This document shows, one piece after another, positions 54,759 to 63,637 of a stretch of 64,000 nucleotides of DNA. The notes under the pieces are model-generated. The model searched no databases and was not told where the DNA came from. It was given only the letters and a program-made list of their open reading frames with translations. Position 1 is the stretch's first letter, and every line of letters starts with the position of its first letter. Source of the DNA: Pseudomonas abietaniphila. GTDB lineage: Bacteria; Pseudomonadota; Gammaproteobacteria; Pseudomonadales; Pseudomonadaceae. The position numbers and the translations under genes were made by a program. Where the stretch lies: assembly GCF_039697315.1 (NCBI RefSeq), contig NZ_CP155619.1, positions 5,828,001 to 5,892,000 on the forward strand, written 5' to 3'.

Positions 54759-57700
54759 ATGCACCTGCTGCGCACCCAGCCCGGTGGCTTTGTCCCCGAC
54801 GACAGCATCGCTGACCTTGGACAGACCCCCGCCGAGCTGGTGATTCTGTGCAGCGGCGATTCCCAGCTGGCATTGCTCGCGGAAACCGCGCAGCAATTGA
54901 CGGACGATTACCCCAGCCTGCGTCTGGCCAACCCCATGCAGGTGCAGAACCACGCGTCGGTGGACCTTTACGTCGATGAAGTGCTGCGTCATGCCAAGGT
55001 CATTCTCATTTCCTTGCACGGCGGCATTGGTTACTGGCGTTACGGCGTTGAACGACTGGTGGAGTTGGCAGCCAAGGGTGTGAAGCTGATTCTGGTGCCG
55101 GGCGACGATCGTCCCGATCCGGAACTCAGTGACCTGAGCACCGAGCCTGCCGAAGACCGTGACCGGCTCTGGCATTACTTGCGCCAGGGTGGCAAACAGA
55201 ATGCGCTGGAGCTGTTCCGGTGCATCGCCAGTCGTTGGCTGGCTCGCGATTATTCCTGGGCCGAACCGCAGACGCTGCCGCGCACGGCGATTTATCACCC
55301 GGCCAAGGCCCATGCCGGTATTGCTGAGTGGCAGGCCGACTGGCGTATGGGTCATCCGGTGGCGGCTGTCCTGTTCTATCGCTCGCACCTGCAAGCGGCC
55401 AACACCGGTTTCATTGATGTCTTCTGCGAACGGTTGTTGGCGCAAGGCTTGAACCCGTTACCCATCGCCGTCGCCAGCCTGAAAGAGCCGGCGTGCCTGG
55501 CCGCCGTGCAGGACTGGCTGGACGAGACGGCGTGCGAGGTCATCCTCAACACCACCGGTTTTGCCCAGTCGAGCCCGGAGGCGCCGCATTTGCGCCCGTT
55601 CCGGCGCAATATTCCAGTCATTCAGGCGATCTGCGCGCAGGACAACGAGCCGGCCTGGCAGGCCAGTGAGCAGGGGCTTGGCTCCCGTGATCTGGCGATG
55701 CACATCGCGCTGCCGGAACTGGACGGACGCATCATCAGCCGTCCGATCAGCTTCAAGGGCCTGGCCTGGTACAGCGAGCGCAGTCAGTCCGACGTCGTCT
55801 GTTATCGCGCGCAACCGGGGCGCATGGACTTCGTCGCCGAGCTGGCACGGCGCTGGGTGTTGCTGGCACGCACCCCCAATGCTGACAAGCGCGTGGCGCT
55901 GATTCTGGCGAATTACCCGACCCGGGATGGCCGCATCGGTAACGGCGTGGGGCTGGATACGCCTGCAGCGGCGCTGAATATCCTCACCGCGATGCAGCGC
56001 GAAGGCTATCCCGTCGAAGGGCTGCCAGACAGTGGCACGGCCTTGATTCACGCCTTGCTCGGCGGCGTGACCAACGACCCGGACGGTCTCGATCAGCGGC
56101 CTTGCCATCAGAGCATGGCCATGGACGAGTATCTGGCCGCGTTTCAAGGGTTGCCCGAGGCCAATCGCACAGCGGTGATCGAGCGTTGGGGCCAGCCCGC
56201 GCAGGATCCGATGTGCCGCAACGGCCGGATGATGATCGCCGGGCTGCGCTTCGGCATGACCTTCGTGGGCATTCAACCGGCACGGGGTTACAACCTCGAT
56301 CACAGCGCGGTGTACCACGATCCGGATCTCGTGCCGCCTCATGGCTATCTGGCGTTCTACTTCTGGCTGCGCAAAAGCTACGGCGCGCACGCCGTGATTC
56401 ACGTGGGCAAGCACGGCAATCTGGAGTGGTTGCCCGGTAAGGGCGTCGGACTGTCAGAACACTGCTGGCCGGACGCGATTCTGGGCGCCATGCCGAACAT
56501 CTACCCGTTCATCGTCAATGACCCGGGCGAGGGCGCTCAGGCCAAGCGACGTACCCAGGCCGTGATCATCGATCACCTGATGCCGCCGCTGACCCGTGCA
56601 GAAACCTATGGGCCGCTGCGCAATCTGGAACTGCTCGCCGACGAATATTACGAAGCCCAGTTGCTCGACCCGCGACGGGCACGCGAGCTGCAGAAAGACA
56701 TTCTCCGTCTGGTCCGCGAAACCCACATTGATCGCGAACTGGCCCTGGAAGAACACCTCGACAGCGATGCCGACGCGGCAGTCTGGTTGCCACGGCTGGA
56801 TACTTATTTGTGCGACTTGAAGGAGTCGCAGATTCGCGATGGTTTGCACGTGTTCGGCGAGTCGCCCAGCGGACGGCTGCGCATCGATACCTTGCTGGCG
56901 ATCCTGCGCGTGCCCCGTGGTGATGGTCGTGGTGCGCAGGCGAGTCTCTTGCGCGCCTTGAGCAAGGCCATGGCCCTGGATTTCGACCCGTTGGACTGTG
57001 TGCTCGGCGAGCCATGGACCGGACCACAACCTCATGTACTGCATGAAGTGAGCACCGATCCGTGGCGTACGGTCGGCGATACGCGCGAGCGGCTGGAGCT
57101 GTACGCCGCCCGATTGATCGAGCAGATTGTCGTTGGCAGTGAATCAACTAATACGCTTGAAAACAATGAGTTAGCGGAAGTTGTTAATGCGGTAAAAGAG
57201 GTGGTGGCCCCTCGTCTGGACGCCTGTGGACCGGCTGAGATGCGGGGTTTGCTGGATGCGTTGAGCGGACGATTTGTGCCCGCCGGACCGAGCGGCGCAC
57301 CCAGTCGCGGGCGGCTGGACGTGCTGCCAACCGGGCGCAACTTTTTCTCCGTGGACGTGCGCAACCTGCCGACCATGACCGCGTGGCGGATCGGCTTCCA
57401 GTCGGCCAATCTGTTGCTCGAGCGACACCTGCAGGACCAGGGCGACTATCTCCGCCAGTTGGGCTTGTCCGTGTGGGGGACGGCGACGATGCGCACGGGC
57501 GGTGACGACATCGCTCAGGCCATGGCGTTGATGGGCGTGCGTCCGGTGTGGGCAACCGGCAGCCAGCGGGTCGACGACTTCGAGATTCTGCCGCTGAGTT
57601 TGCTGGACCGCCCTCGGGTGGACGTGACGCTTCGCGTGTCCGGCTTTTTCCGCGATGCATTCGCCAACCTGATTCGTCTGTTCGATGCCGCGGTGCAAGC

Positions 57701-58523
57701 CGTGGCGGCGCTGGATGAGCCGGATGACATGAACCCGTTGGCCGCACGCGTTCGCCAGGAGCGCGCGCAACTCAAGCGTGATGGCTTGAGCGATGAGCAG
57801 GCGGCGAAGCAGGCGGGCTGGCGGATCTTTGGTGCTAAACCCGGTGCCTACGGTGCCGGCGTGCAAAACGCCATCGACGGCCGCCTGTGGCAGACCCGGG
57901 AAGACTTGGCCGAGGTGTACCTGAACTGGGGCGGATACGCTTATGGCGCCGCCGATGAAGGCACGCCGGCACGTGCCGATTTCGCCAAACGCCTGAGTCA
58001 GGTGCAGGCCGTGGTGCAGAATCAGGACAACCGCGAGCACGACCTGCTCGATTCCAACGACTATTACCAGTTCCAGGGCGGCATGCTGGCCGCTGTGGAG
58101 AGCCTGAGCGGCGACAAGGTCGCCAGCTACCATGGCGATCACAGCCAGCCCGATCTGCCGAAGATTCGCACCCTCAAGGAAGAACTGAACCGGGTGGTGC
58201 GGTCTCGTGCGGCCAATCCGAAATGGATCGAAGGGGTCAAGCGTCACGGCTACAAGGGCGCGTTTGAAATGGCGGCGACGGTGGATTTCCTGTTCGCCTT
58301 CGACGCCACCACCGAGCTGATCGACGATCACCAGTACGCGTTGCTGGCCGATGCTTATCTGCTGGATCCGTCGACCCGCGAGTTCATTCAGCAACACAAC
58401 CCGGACGCCTTGCGTGACATGACCGAACGCATGCTTGAAGCGCAGCAACGCGGACTGTGGGAGGCGCCTGGCGCCTACCGCGAGGCGCTGGAAAACCTGT
58501 TGCTGGATATAGAAGAGAGCTGA
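54759..58523 (+). CDS. cobN: Cobaltochelatase subunit CobN
   Basis: A 1254-residue subunit that binds hydrogenobyrinic acid a,c-diamide and cobalt in the aerobic pathway; length is normal. Family motifs include H-V-G-K-H-G-N-L-E-W-L-P-G-K-G near residue 548 and D-S-N-D-Y-Y-Q-F-Q-G-G-M near residue 1098. The ATPase partner here is ChlI/ChlD, encoded just downstream, instead of CobS/CobT. Insertion of cobalt commits the corrin to B12. Under the second riboswitch. Confidence 0.96.
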   Translation: MHLLRTQPGGFVPDDSIADLGQTPAELVILCSGDSQLALLAETAQQLTDDYPSLRLANPMQVQNHASVDLYVDEVLRHAKVILISLHGGIGYWRYGVERLVELAAKGVKLILVPGDDRPDPELSDLSTEPAEDRDRLWHYLRQGGKQNALELFRCIASRWLARDYSWAEPQTLPRTAIYHPAKAHAGIAEWQADWRMGHPVAAVLFYRSHLQAANTGFIDVFCERLLAQGLNPLPIAVASLKEPACLAAVQDWLDETACEVILNTTGFAQSSPEAPHLRPFRRNIPVIQAICAQDNEPAWQASEQGLGSRDLAMHIALPELDGRIISRPISFKGLAWYSERSQSDVVCYRAQPGRMDFVAELARRWVLLARTPNADKRVALILANYPTRDGRIGNGVGLDTPAAALNILTAMQREGYPVEGLPDSGTALIHALLGGVTNDPDGLDQRPCHQSMAMDEYLAAFQGLPEANRTAVIERWGQPAQDPMCRNGRMMIAGLRFGMTFVGIQPARGYNLDHSAVYHDPDLVPPHGYLAFYFWLRKSYGAHAVIHVGKHGNLEWLPGKGVGLSEHCWPDAILGAMPNIYPFIVNDPGEGAQAKRRTQAVIIDHLMPPLTRAETYGPLRNLELLADEYYEAQLLDPRRARELQKDILRLVRETHIDRELALEEHLDSDADAAVWLPRLDTYLCDLKESQIRDGLHVFGESPSGRLRIDTLLAILRVPRGDGRGAQASLLRALSKAMALDFDPLDCVLGEPWTGPQPHVLHEVSTDPWRTVGDTRERLELYAARLIEQIVVGSESTNTLENNELAEVVNAVKEVVAPRLDACGPAEMRGLLDALSGRFVPAGPSGAPSRGRLDVLPTGRNFFSVDVRNLPTMTAWRIGFQSANLLLERHLQDQGDYLRQLGLSVWGTATMRTGGDDIAQAMALMGVRPVWATGSQRVDDFEILPLSLLDRPRVDVTLRVSGFFRDAFANLIRLFDAAVQAVAALDEPDDMNPLAARVRQERAQLKRDGLSDEQAAKQAGWRIFGAKPGAYGAGVQNAIDGRLWQTREDLAEVYLNWGGYAYGAADEGTPARADFAKRLSQVQAVVQNQDNREHDLLDSNDYYQFQGGMLAAVESLSGDKVASYHGDHSQPDLPKIRTLKEELNRVVRSRAANPKWIEGVKRHGYKGAFEMAATVDFLFAFDATTELIDDHQYALLADAYLLDPSTREFIQQHNPDALRDMTERMLEAQQRGLWEAPGAYREALENLLLDIEES

Positions 58524-58587
58524 GTGGACGGGTAATCGTCTGGGGGACCCGACTGGCACGGCTGCTTTTGATGCTGGCCGAAGGCCG

Positions 58588-58719
58588 TAGGAGCGTGGCT
58601 TGTCCCGCGATCTGGCGCGAAGCGGCAGTAAAATTAAGCGCCTTAGTCGTTTTGGATGCATCGCGCTCGGCAGGTTTGCTGCCGGGCTCCGGCAGATCGC
58701 GGGACAAGCCACGCTCCTA
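58588..58719. repeat. REP pair between cobN and chlI
   Basis: TAGGAGCGTGGCTTGTCCCG and onward to 58614, with the exact inverted copy at 58693-58719, separated by about 78 bases. A third REP subtype in this window, of the form TAGGAGCGnGGCTTGnCCCGC. It may separate cobN from the chelatase ATPase genes at the RNA level. Confidence 0.8.
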
Positions 58720-58782
58720 AGCCCTCCGGGCAGAAGCGGGCAGCGTCATACTTATTTTTGATGTACGAAATAGAGCTCGAAC

Positions 58783-59793
58783 ATGACCGACACCCCACAT
58801 TTCCCGCTCGCCGCCGTGGTCGGCGCCGATGAGTTGAAGCTGGCGCTGTGCCTGACCGCCATCGATCCGAAAATCGGCGGCGTATTGATCGAAGGGCCGC
58901 GTGGCATGGCCAAGTCGACGCTGGCGCGCGGTTTGGCGGATCTGTTGGCGAGCGGGCAGTTTGTCACGCTTCCCCTAGGCGCAACCGAAGAGCGTCTGGT
59001 CGGCACACTGGACCTCGATGCGGCGCTGGGCGAAGGCCGGGCGAGCTTCTCGCCGGGCGTGCTGGCCAAGGCCGATGGCGGCGTGTTGTATGTCGACGAG
59101 GTCAACCTGCTGCCGGATCATCTGGTCGACCTGCTGCTCGACGTCGCGGCCAGTGGGATCAACTTGGTGGAGCGCGACGGCATCTCCCATCGCCACCCGG
59201 CGCGTTTTGTCCTGATCGGCACAATGAACCCGGAAGAGGGCGAACTGCGCCCGCAGTTGCTGGACCGGTTCGGGCTGAACGTCGCGTTGAGCGGGCAGAC
59301 CCTGCCGCAGCAGCGTGGACAGATCATTCGTCGTCGGCTGGATTTCGACGCGGCGCCCGACGCATTCATCGAGCAATGGGCGCACGAACAGCAGGCCCTC
59401 AAGGCCCGTTGCGAAACCGCTCGCGGCCTGCTGGCGAGCATTGAACTGGACGATACAAGCCTGGCAACAATCACCGAACGGTGTTTTGCGGCAGGCGTCG
59501 ATGGCCTGCGTGCGGACCTGGTGTGGCTGCGTGCGGCGCGGGCCCATGCGGCGTGGCGTGGCGCGTCGTCCATCACCGAGGACGATATTGATGCGGTGGC
59601 CGAGTTTGCCTTGCGTCATCGGCGGCGCGAACCTCAGGCACCTCAGTCCCCGACCTCCGCTGCGCAGGACAACCCGTCGCAATCGCCGCCAAAACCCCCT
59701 GAACAGGGTGAAGGCCACTGGGGTGAAATGCCCGCGCAGCCTGTGGCGACCGGTACGCGTCGCGAAGTGCCGAGCTGGCCAAAAAAGCCCTAG
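58783..59793 (+). CDS. chlI: Chelatase ATPase subunit ChlI/BchI
   Basis: A 336-residue AAA+ ATPase. Walker A G-P-R-G-M-A-K-S-T near residue 40, Walker B G-V-L-Y-V-D-E-V-N-L-L near 104, sensor motif G-T-M-N-P-E-E-G near 146. The C-terminal Pro/Gln-rich tail (about 290-336) links to the ChlD reading frame. With the next gene it forms the motor that drives CobN. The start follows GAGCTCG; the context rules out chlorophyll synthesis. Confidence 0.93.
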   Translation: MTDTPHFPLAAVVGADELKLALCLTAIDPKIGGVLIEGPRGMAKSTLARGLADLLASGQFVTLPLGATEERLVGTLDLDAALGEGRASFSPGVLAKADGGVLYVDEVNLLPDHLVDLLLDVAASGINLVERDGISHRHPARFVLIGTMNPEEGELRPQLLDRFGLNVALSGQTLPQQRGQIIRRRLDFDAAPDAFIEQWAHEQQALKARCETARGLLASIELDDTSLATITERCFAAGVDGLRADLVWLRAARAHAAWRGASSITEDDIDAVAEFALRHRRREPQAPQSPTSAAQDNPSQSPPKPPEQGEGHWGEMPAQPVATGTRREVPSWPKKP

Positions 59794-59810
59794 GCATCCG
59801 CCCTCGTGAT

Positions 59811-60452
59811 TTGACGGGGGCGGATGCCAGCCCTCGACCCGGCAGACTCAGCGGTGGTAAAAGTGGCGCTGCACGTGCCGGTGTTGACGGCGCCATCGCC
59901 TGGCTGCCCACCTTGCTACGAGGACGCCCTAAAACCCGTCACGATCTGGTGCGGCAACCCAGAACCCGTCGCCCGCAAAGCTTATGGCTGGTGATCGTCG
60001 ATGCGTCGGCGTCTACCCGACGCCATCAGGCGCTGAGTCAGACCAAAGGCTTCCTGGCCCAGTTGTTCGATGACGCCTACCGGCAACGCGCCCGGCTGGC
60101 GCTGCTCACCGCCAGCGGCGCGCGCGCACGTTGGCAGCATCAGGGGCTGAAGGCCGGGCCGTCGTTGCAGCCTTGGCTGAATGCCTTGGGTGCGGGCGGT
60201 GGCACGCCGCTATTTGACGCGATCGGACAGGCGAGTGACTGGCTGGACAAGCGTCACAAGCGCTACCCGGCCGAGGACCACCGGTTGGTGATCCTGACCG
60301 ATGGCCGAGTCAAAGACATGCCGGCGCTTATCGCCTTTGATTGCCCGAGCCTGCTGATCGACATCGAGCTAGGCCCGATCCGGCTGGGCAGGGCGATTGA
60401 AATGGCGCGTCAGCTGGGGGCTGACTACCGGCACATCGATGAACTCGCTTGA
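59811..60452 (+). CDS. chlD: Chelatase vWA subunit ChlD/BchD-like
   Basis: A 213-residue protein with a von Willebrand A domain: the MIDAS motif is V-D-A-S-A-S-T-R, then G-A-G-G-G-T-P-L and L-T-D-G-R. It lacks an AAA+ domain, so it matches the C-terminal half of full ChlD. It should bridge the ATPase and CobN. The start at TTG 59811 is uncertain (no strong ribosome binding site), and the frame stays open upstream over the chlI end, so a ribosomal re-start from chlI is likely. Confidence 0.88.
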   Translation: MTGADASPRPGRLSGGKSGAARAGVDGAIAWLPTLLRGRPKTRHDLVRQPRTRRPQSLWLVIVDASASTRRHQALSQTKGFLAQLFDDAYRQRARLALLTASGARARWQHQGLKAGPSLQPWLNALGAGGGTPLFDAIGQASDWLDKRHKRYPAEDHRLVILTDGRVKDMPALIAFDCPSLLIDIELGPIRLGRAIEMARQLGADYRHIDELA

Positions 60453-60456
60453 CGCC

Positions 60457-61701
60457 TCAGCCTTGCAGTTTTTCGATCAGACGATCATGCCCCAGGCCGA
60501 AGGTGGCCATGACCAGCACGCCGAGCACACCCAGAAGGGCGCCAAAGAACAACGCCGGTGCAAGGCCATAGCCATCGACGATGAGCCCACCGACCAGTGA
60601 GCCCGACGCAATCGCGATCTGAAAGGTGGTGACCAGCATCGCCGAGCTCGCTTCCGGTAACTGCGGTGAGGTGAGCTGCATCCAGCTGCTCAGTGCCAAC
60701 GGGATAGCGCCATAGGCCACGCCCCAGACCAGCACCGACATGATCACGCCCAGACCGCTGCTGACCACGAATGGCAGCGTAACCAGCGAGAGGACCATCA
60801 GCGCGACGGCAGCGCCCAACGACAGTTGCAAATGGCGGGTGACGCTGGCCGACACCAGGAAGTTGGCGAGCATGCCGACCAGGCCGAAACCGAGGAGCGT
60901 CAGGGTGATGGTCCCGGCGCTGAAGCCCGCCTGTTGAACCAGAAACGGCGCGATGTAGGTATAAGAGGCAAAGTGCGCGCCGATGATCAGCCCCATCAGC
61001 AGAATGCTGCGCTGCGTGGTGTGCTTGCTGACGTAACGCAGCAAGGTCCTCACGCTCAGGCTTTCATTGGCGTGCAGTGAAGGCAGCGTCAGCGTTTGCG
61101 CCGCCAGCGCAATCAACGCCAGCGCTGCGGTCGCCAGGAACGAAGCGCGCCAGGAAAACAGCGTGCTGATGAACGTGCCAAACGGCACACCAAGTACGGT
61201 CGCGAAGGTAATGCCGGCGAAGATGATGGCGGTGGCTTTGGCGGCCTTGTCAGGGGTCACCAGACGTCCGGCCGCAGCGATCGCGATGGCCCAGAAACCG
61301 CCCAGCGCGACGCCGAGCAGCCCGCGCCCCAGCAGCATGCTCACCAGGTTCGGCGCCATGGCGCTGATCAGGTTGGAGGCCACCAGCAGCACGGCCAACA
61401 GAATCAGCAAGGAGCGACGATTGATCCGGCCCGCGCCGATCATCATGGCGGGCGCGGAGATCGCTGCCACGATGCCGGGGATCGTCACCATCAATCCGGC
61501 CGTGCCGTCGGTGACACCAAGTTCCTTGGCGATCTGCGGCAAAACACCGACTGGCAAGTATTCAGTCGTGACGAAAGCGAAAGCGCCAAGCGCCACGGAA
61601 AACACAGACATCCACTGACGCGTGCTCGAAGCCTTTACGTCGTGGTTAGGCATGTCAGCTGCAGACAGTTCTGCCGCTGACCCTGATTGAGCGTCATTCA
61701 T
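60457..61701 (-). CDS. MFS exporter (AraJ/SotB-like)
   Basis: A 414-residue 12-helix transporter of the DHA1 drug/sugar efflux group. It starts with a 35-residue polar N-terminus, then F-V-T-T-E-Y-L-P-V-G-V-L-P and, between helices 2 and 3, the R-I-N-R-R-S motif. Such proteins export sugars, arabinose or drugs by proton antiport. The ATG at 61701 follows GAGG; the frame upstream is not protein-like. It converges on chlD. Confidence 0.88.
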   Translation of the reverse strand: MNDAQSGSAAELSAADMPNHDVKASSTRQWMSVFSVALGAFAFVTTEYLPVGVLPQIAKELGVTDGTAGLMVTIPGIVAAISAPAMMIGAGRINRRSLLILLAVLLVASNLISAMAPNLVSMLLGRGLLGVALGGFWAIAIAAAGRLVTPDKAAKATAIIFAGITFATVLGVPFGTFISTLFSWRASFLATAALALIALAAQTLTLPSLHANESLSVRTLLRYVSKHTTQRSILLMGLIIGAHFASYTYIAPFLVQQAGFSAGTITLTLLGFGLVGMLANFLVSASVTRHLQLSLGAAVALMVLSLVTLPFVVSSGLGVIMSVLVWGVAYGAIPLALSSWMQLTSPQLPEASSAMLVTTFQIAIASGSLVGGLIVDGYGLAPALFFGALLGVLGVLVMATFGLGHDRLIEKLQG

Positions 61702-61822
61702 GAAAGAGACCTCGGAAGTTGTTTCAAACGGCCGCACACAGGCGTTGCTGCTGCCGGTGATCGGCAGCAGGGCGCTTGAGTGAGCGTGGAGAAAGACGGC
61801 TGATGCGGTCGGTCGCAGCGAT

Positions 61823-62812
61823 TTAATCGACGACGACCACGATGCGACCCAAGTGCTGGCTCTTTTCCAGGTAGTGATGGGCCTGGACCATTTCATCGAA
61901 CTTGAATGTCTTCTCGATGAGAGGCTTCAAGGCACCGGACTCCAGTCCCCGGGAAATAAACTCCACCGCCTTTTTCTGGCTCTCAGGGTGTGTCGTGATC
62001 TCGAACAGGTTGTAACCCCGAATGATCGGTTTTTTCGCGATCACGTCCAGAATGGGCAGCGGCGTCACGTCGGTGCTGAGGGCTCCATAGATGAATACCG
62101 TACCGCCCGGCGTCAGCGCAGAGATCAGTTTGGGGAAGTGTGCGCCGCCGACGGGGTCGAAGATGATCGAGGCGCCTTTACCGTCAGTGATGCTCATCAC
62201 CTCGGCGACCAGGTCCTGTTCTTCGGTGGCGATCACGTACTGCGCGCCGGCATCGAGCAATTGCTGACGCTTTTCCCGGGTGCGGGTCAATGCCACCGAG
62301 GTCGCGCCCATCATGTTGACCATCTGGATGGTGCCCACCCCAACGCTGCTGGAGGCTGCGTTGATCAGGACCGTGTCGCTCGGCGTGAGCAGGCCGGTCG
62401 CGATCAATGCGCCATAGGGCGTTATATAGGGGTTCCAGATGGACACTGCCTCTTCGAATGACAGCGTCGACAGGTGTTTGACCACTGCGTGCGCCGGGGC
62501 GAGGACTTCTTCGCCGTACATGCCGTAGTCGTTGAGGGAGAACGATGGGACAGTGCTGACCGCGTCGCCGGGTTTGACGTGGGTCACGTTGGCGCCTACC
62601 GCGCTAACGATCCCGGCACTTTCATACCCCAGGCGGGCAGGCAATTTGACAGGCTCGACGTATTCGCCGTGGCGCCACATGGATTCGGCGCGATTAAGGC
62701 CGATGGCCTTTACGCGGATCAGAACTTCGTTGTCAGAAGGGACTTGCGCGCCCACTTCTTGATACTGCAACACTTCAGGTGCGCCGTAGCGCTCGAACGT
62801 GATGATTCGCAT
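61823..62812 (-). CDS. MDR-superfamily oxidoreductase (quinone reductase-like)
   Basis: A 329-residue NAD(P)H-dependent oxidoreductase. The GroES-like N-terminal domain (about 1-125) is followed by a Rossmann domain with A-A-S-S-S-V-G-V-G (in place of G-x-G-x-x-G) near residue 152. The structural and catalytic Zn ligands of alcohol dehydrogenases are absent in the usual places, pointing to the quinone/enone reductase branch. The substrate is unknown. Both it and the MFS gene read on the minus strand but with 121 bases between. Confidence 0.85.
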   Translation of the reverse strand: MRIITFERYGAPEVLQYQEVGAQVPSDNEVLIRVKAIGLNRAESMWRHGEYVEPVKLPARLGYESAGIVSAVGANVTHVKPGDAVSTVPSFSLNDYGMYGEEVLAPAHAVVKHLSTLSFEEAVSIWNPYITPYGALIATGLLTPSDTVLINAASSSVGVGTIQMVNMMGATSVALTRTREKRQQLLDAGAQYVIATEEQDLVAEVMSITDGKGASIIFDPVGGAHFPKLISALTPGGTVFIYGALSTDVTPLPILDVIAKKPIIRGYNLFEITTHPESQKKAVEFISRGLESGALKPLIEKTFKFDEMVQAHHYLEKSQHLGRIVVVVD

Positions 62813-62927
62813 GAGGATGTGCTCTTGAAGGTGATAAGTGACCCGCTCAAACTCACCGTTCGATGGGGATCTACTTGTTGACCGCCAGAGTAGTGCACAT
62901 CCTGTTCAGCAAAAATCGCCCAGACCT

Positions 62928-62966
62928 CCGAACACTCAGGACAAAAGTTCTGCAATGAGTGTTCGG
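62928..62966. terminator. Stem-loop between small gene and oxidoreductase
   Basis: CCGAACACTC pairs with GAGTGTTCGG across a 19-base loop. It may end the 88-residue gene on the minus strand, whose stop is at 62982. A T-run (ATTTTTG) follows only after about 14 bases, so the role is uncertain. Confidence 0.4.
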
Positions 62967-62981
62967 GGTCTTAGCGGGCAA

Positions 62982-63248
62982 TCAGGCCGGCATGGTCCAA
63001 GGCTCGAGGCTGTAACCTTCACCGCTGATTTCCGCACGGGCCTGTTCCAGAACCTGCGCCAGTTGCTTGGGATCGGAGTAAGCGCTGCTTGGAATCTGTT
63101 TGCGACCGATTCGGGTGCTGGTGCGATCGATAACGGTCAGGCTCAGTTCGCCGTTACCGTCTTGTGGGGCCCAGGCCACGCACTGGAAGGGTTCGAAGGC
63201 GTGACCGGCGATCAGCAAGGCATCGTTAAAGCGCAAAGGGGCGTTCAT
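62982..63248 (-). CDS. Small conserved protein, hypothetical
   Basis: An 88-residue soluble protein: F-N-D-A-L-L-I-A-G-H-A-F-E-P-F-Q-C-V-A-W, then E-L-S-L-T-V-I-D-R-T-S and K-Q-L-A-Q-V-L-E-Q-A-R-A-E-I. It has the look of a small alpha/beta fold with a strand, a loop and a final helix. GGA precedes the ATG. I do not recall a named family or function. Confidence 0.6.
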   Translation of the reverse strand: MNAPLRFNDALLIAGHAFEPFQCVAWAPQDGNGELSLTVIDRTSTRIGRKQIPSSAYSDPKQLAQVLEQARAEISGEGYSLEPWTMPA

Positions 63249-63637
63249 GGAAAATCCTCAAGTGCCCGTATCAATTCATTCCCCGACGGCGGGCTTCCCG
63301 TTCGGTTGGATACTTGTACTGATGACCTGCGCCGGGGGGTAAGTCACACCGTATTTCGATTTTTTTCTGTTTATTTCGCTTTGCCGCACTTCTTTTATTG
63401 AATCGGCCGCGCTTTTTTACCGCGATTCGGGTGTTTCAGTACTGATCCAATGGCGTGATTACCTCTTTAATGCCTTTTAGGCAGGTTTAAGCACGTTTCG
63501 ATCTTAGGCTTATAGTTAAACGGTCCAAGCGCGTGTCAAAAATTTGCTAATGTAACCACCAGGGTCGCCAAGACACTGTTTCTAAAAATGTTTTTTCTCC
63601 GGAATATTATTTGAATCCTGGCGCCAAGGAATTTCAT
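63249..63637. other. A+T-rich non-coding stretch
   Basis: About 390 bases between the divergent small gene and the VpsR-like regulator gene. It is more A+T-rich than the genome and likely holds both promoters. I see no clear gene, repeat or terminator. Confidence 0.5.

Noticed and set aside
53169..55445. A 758-codon open frame on the minus strand over the riboswitch, cobW and cobN start
   Set aside because: It runs antisense to cobW and cobN and through the conserved riboswitch core; nothing in it resembles a protein domain.
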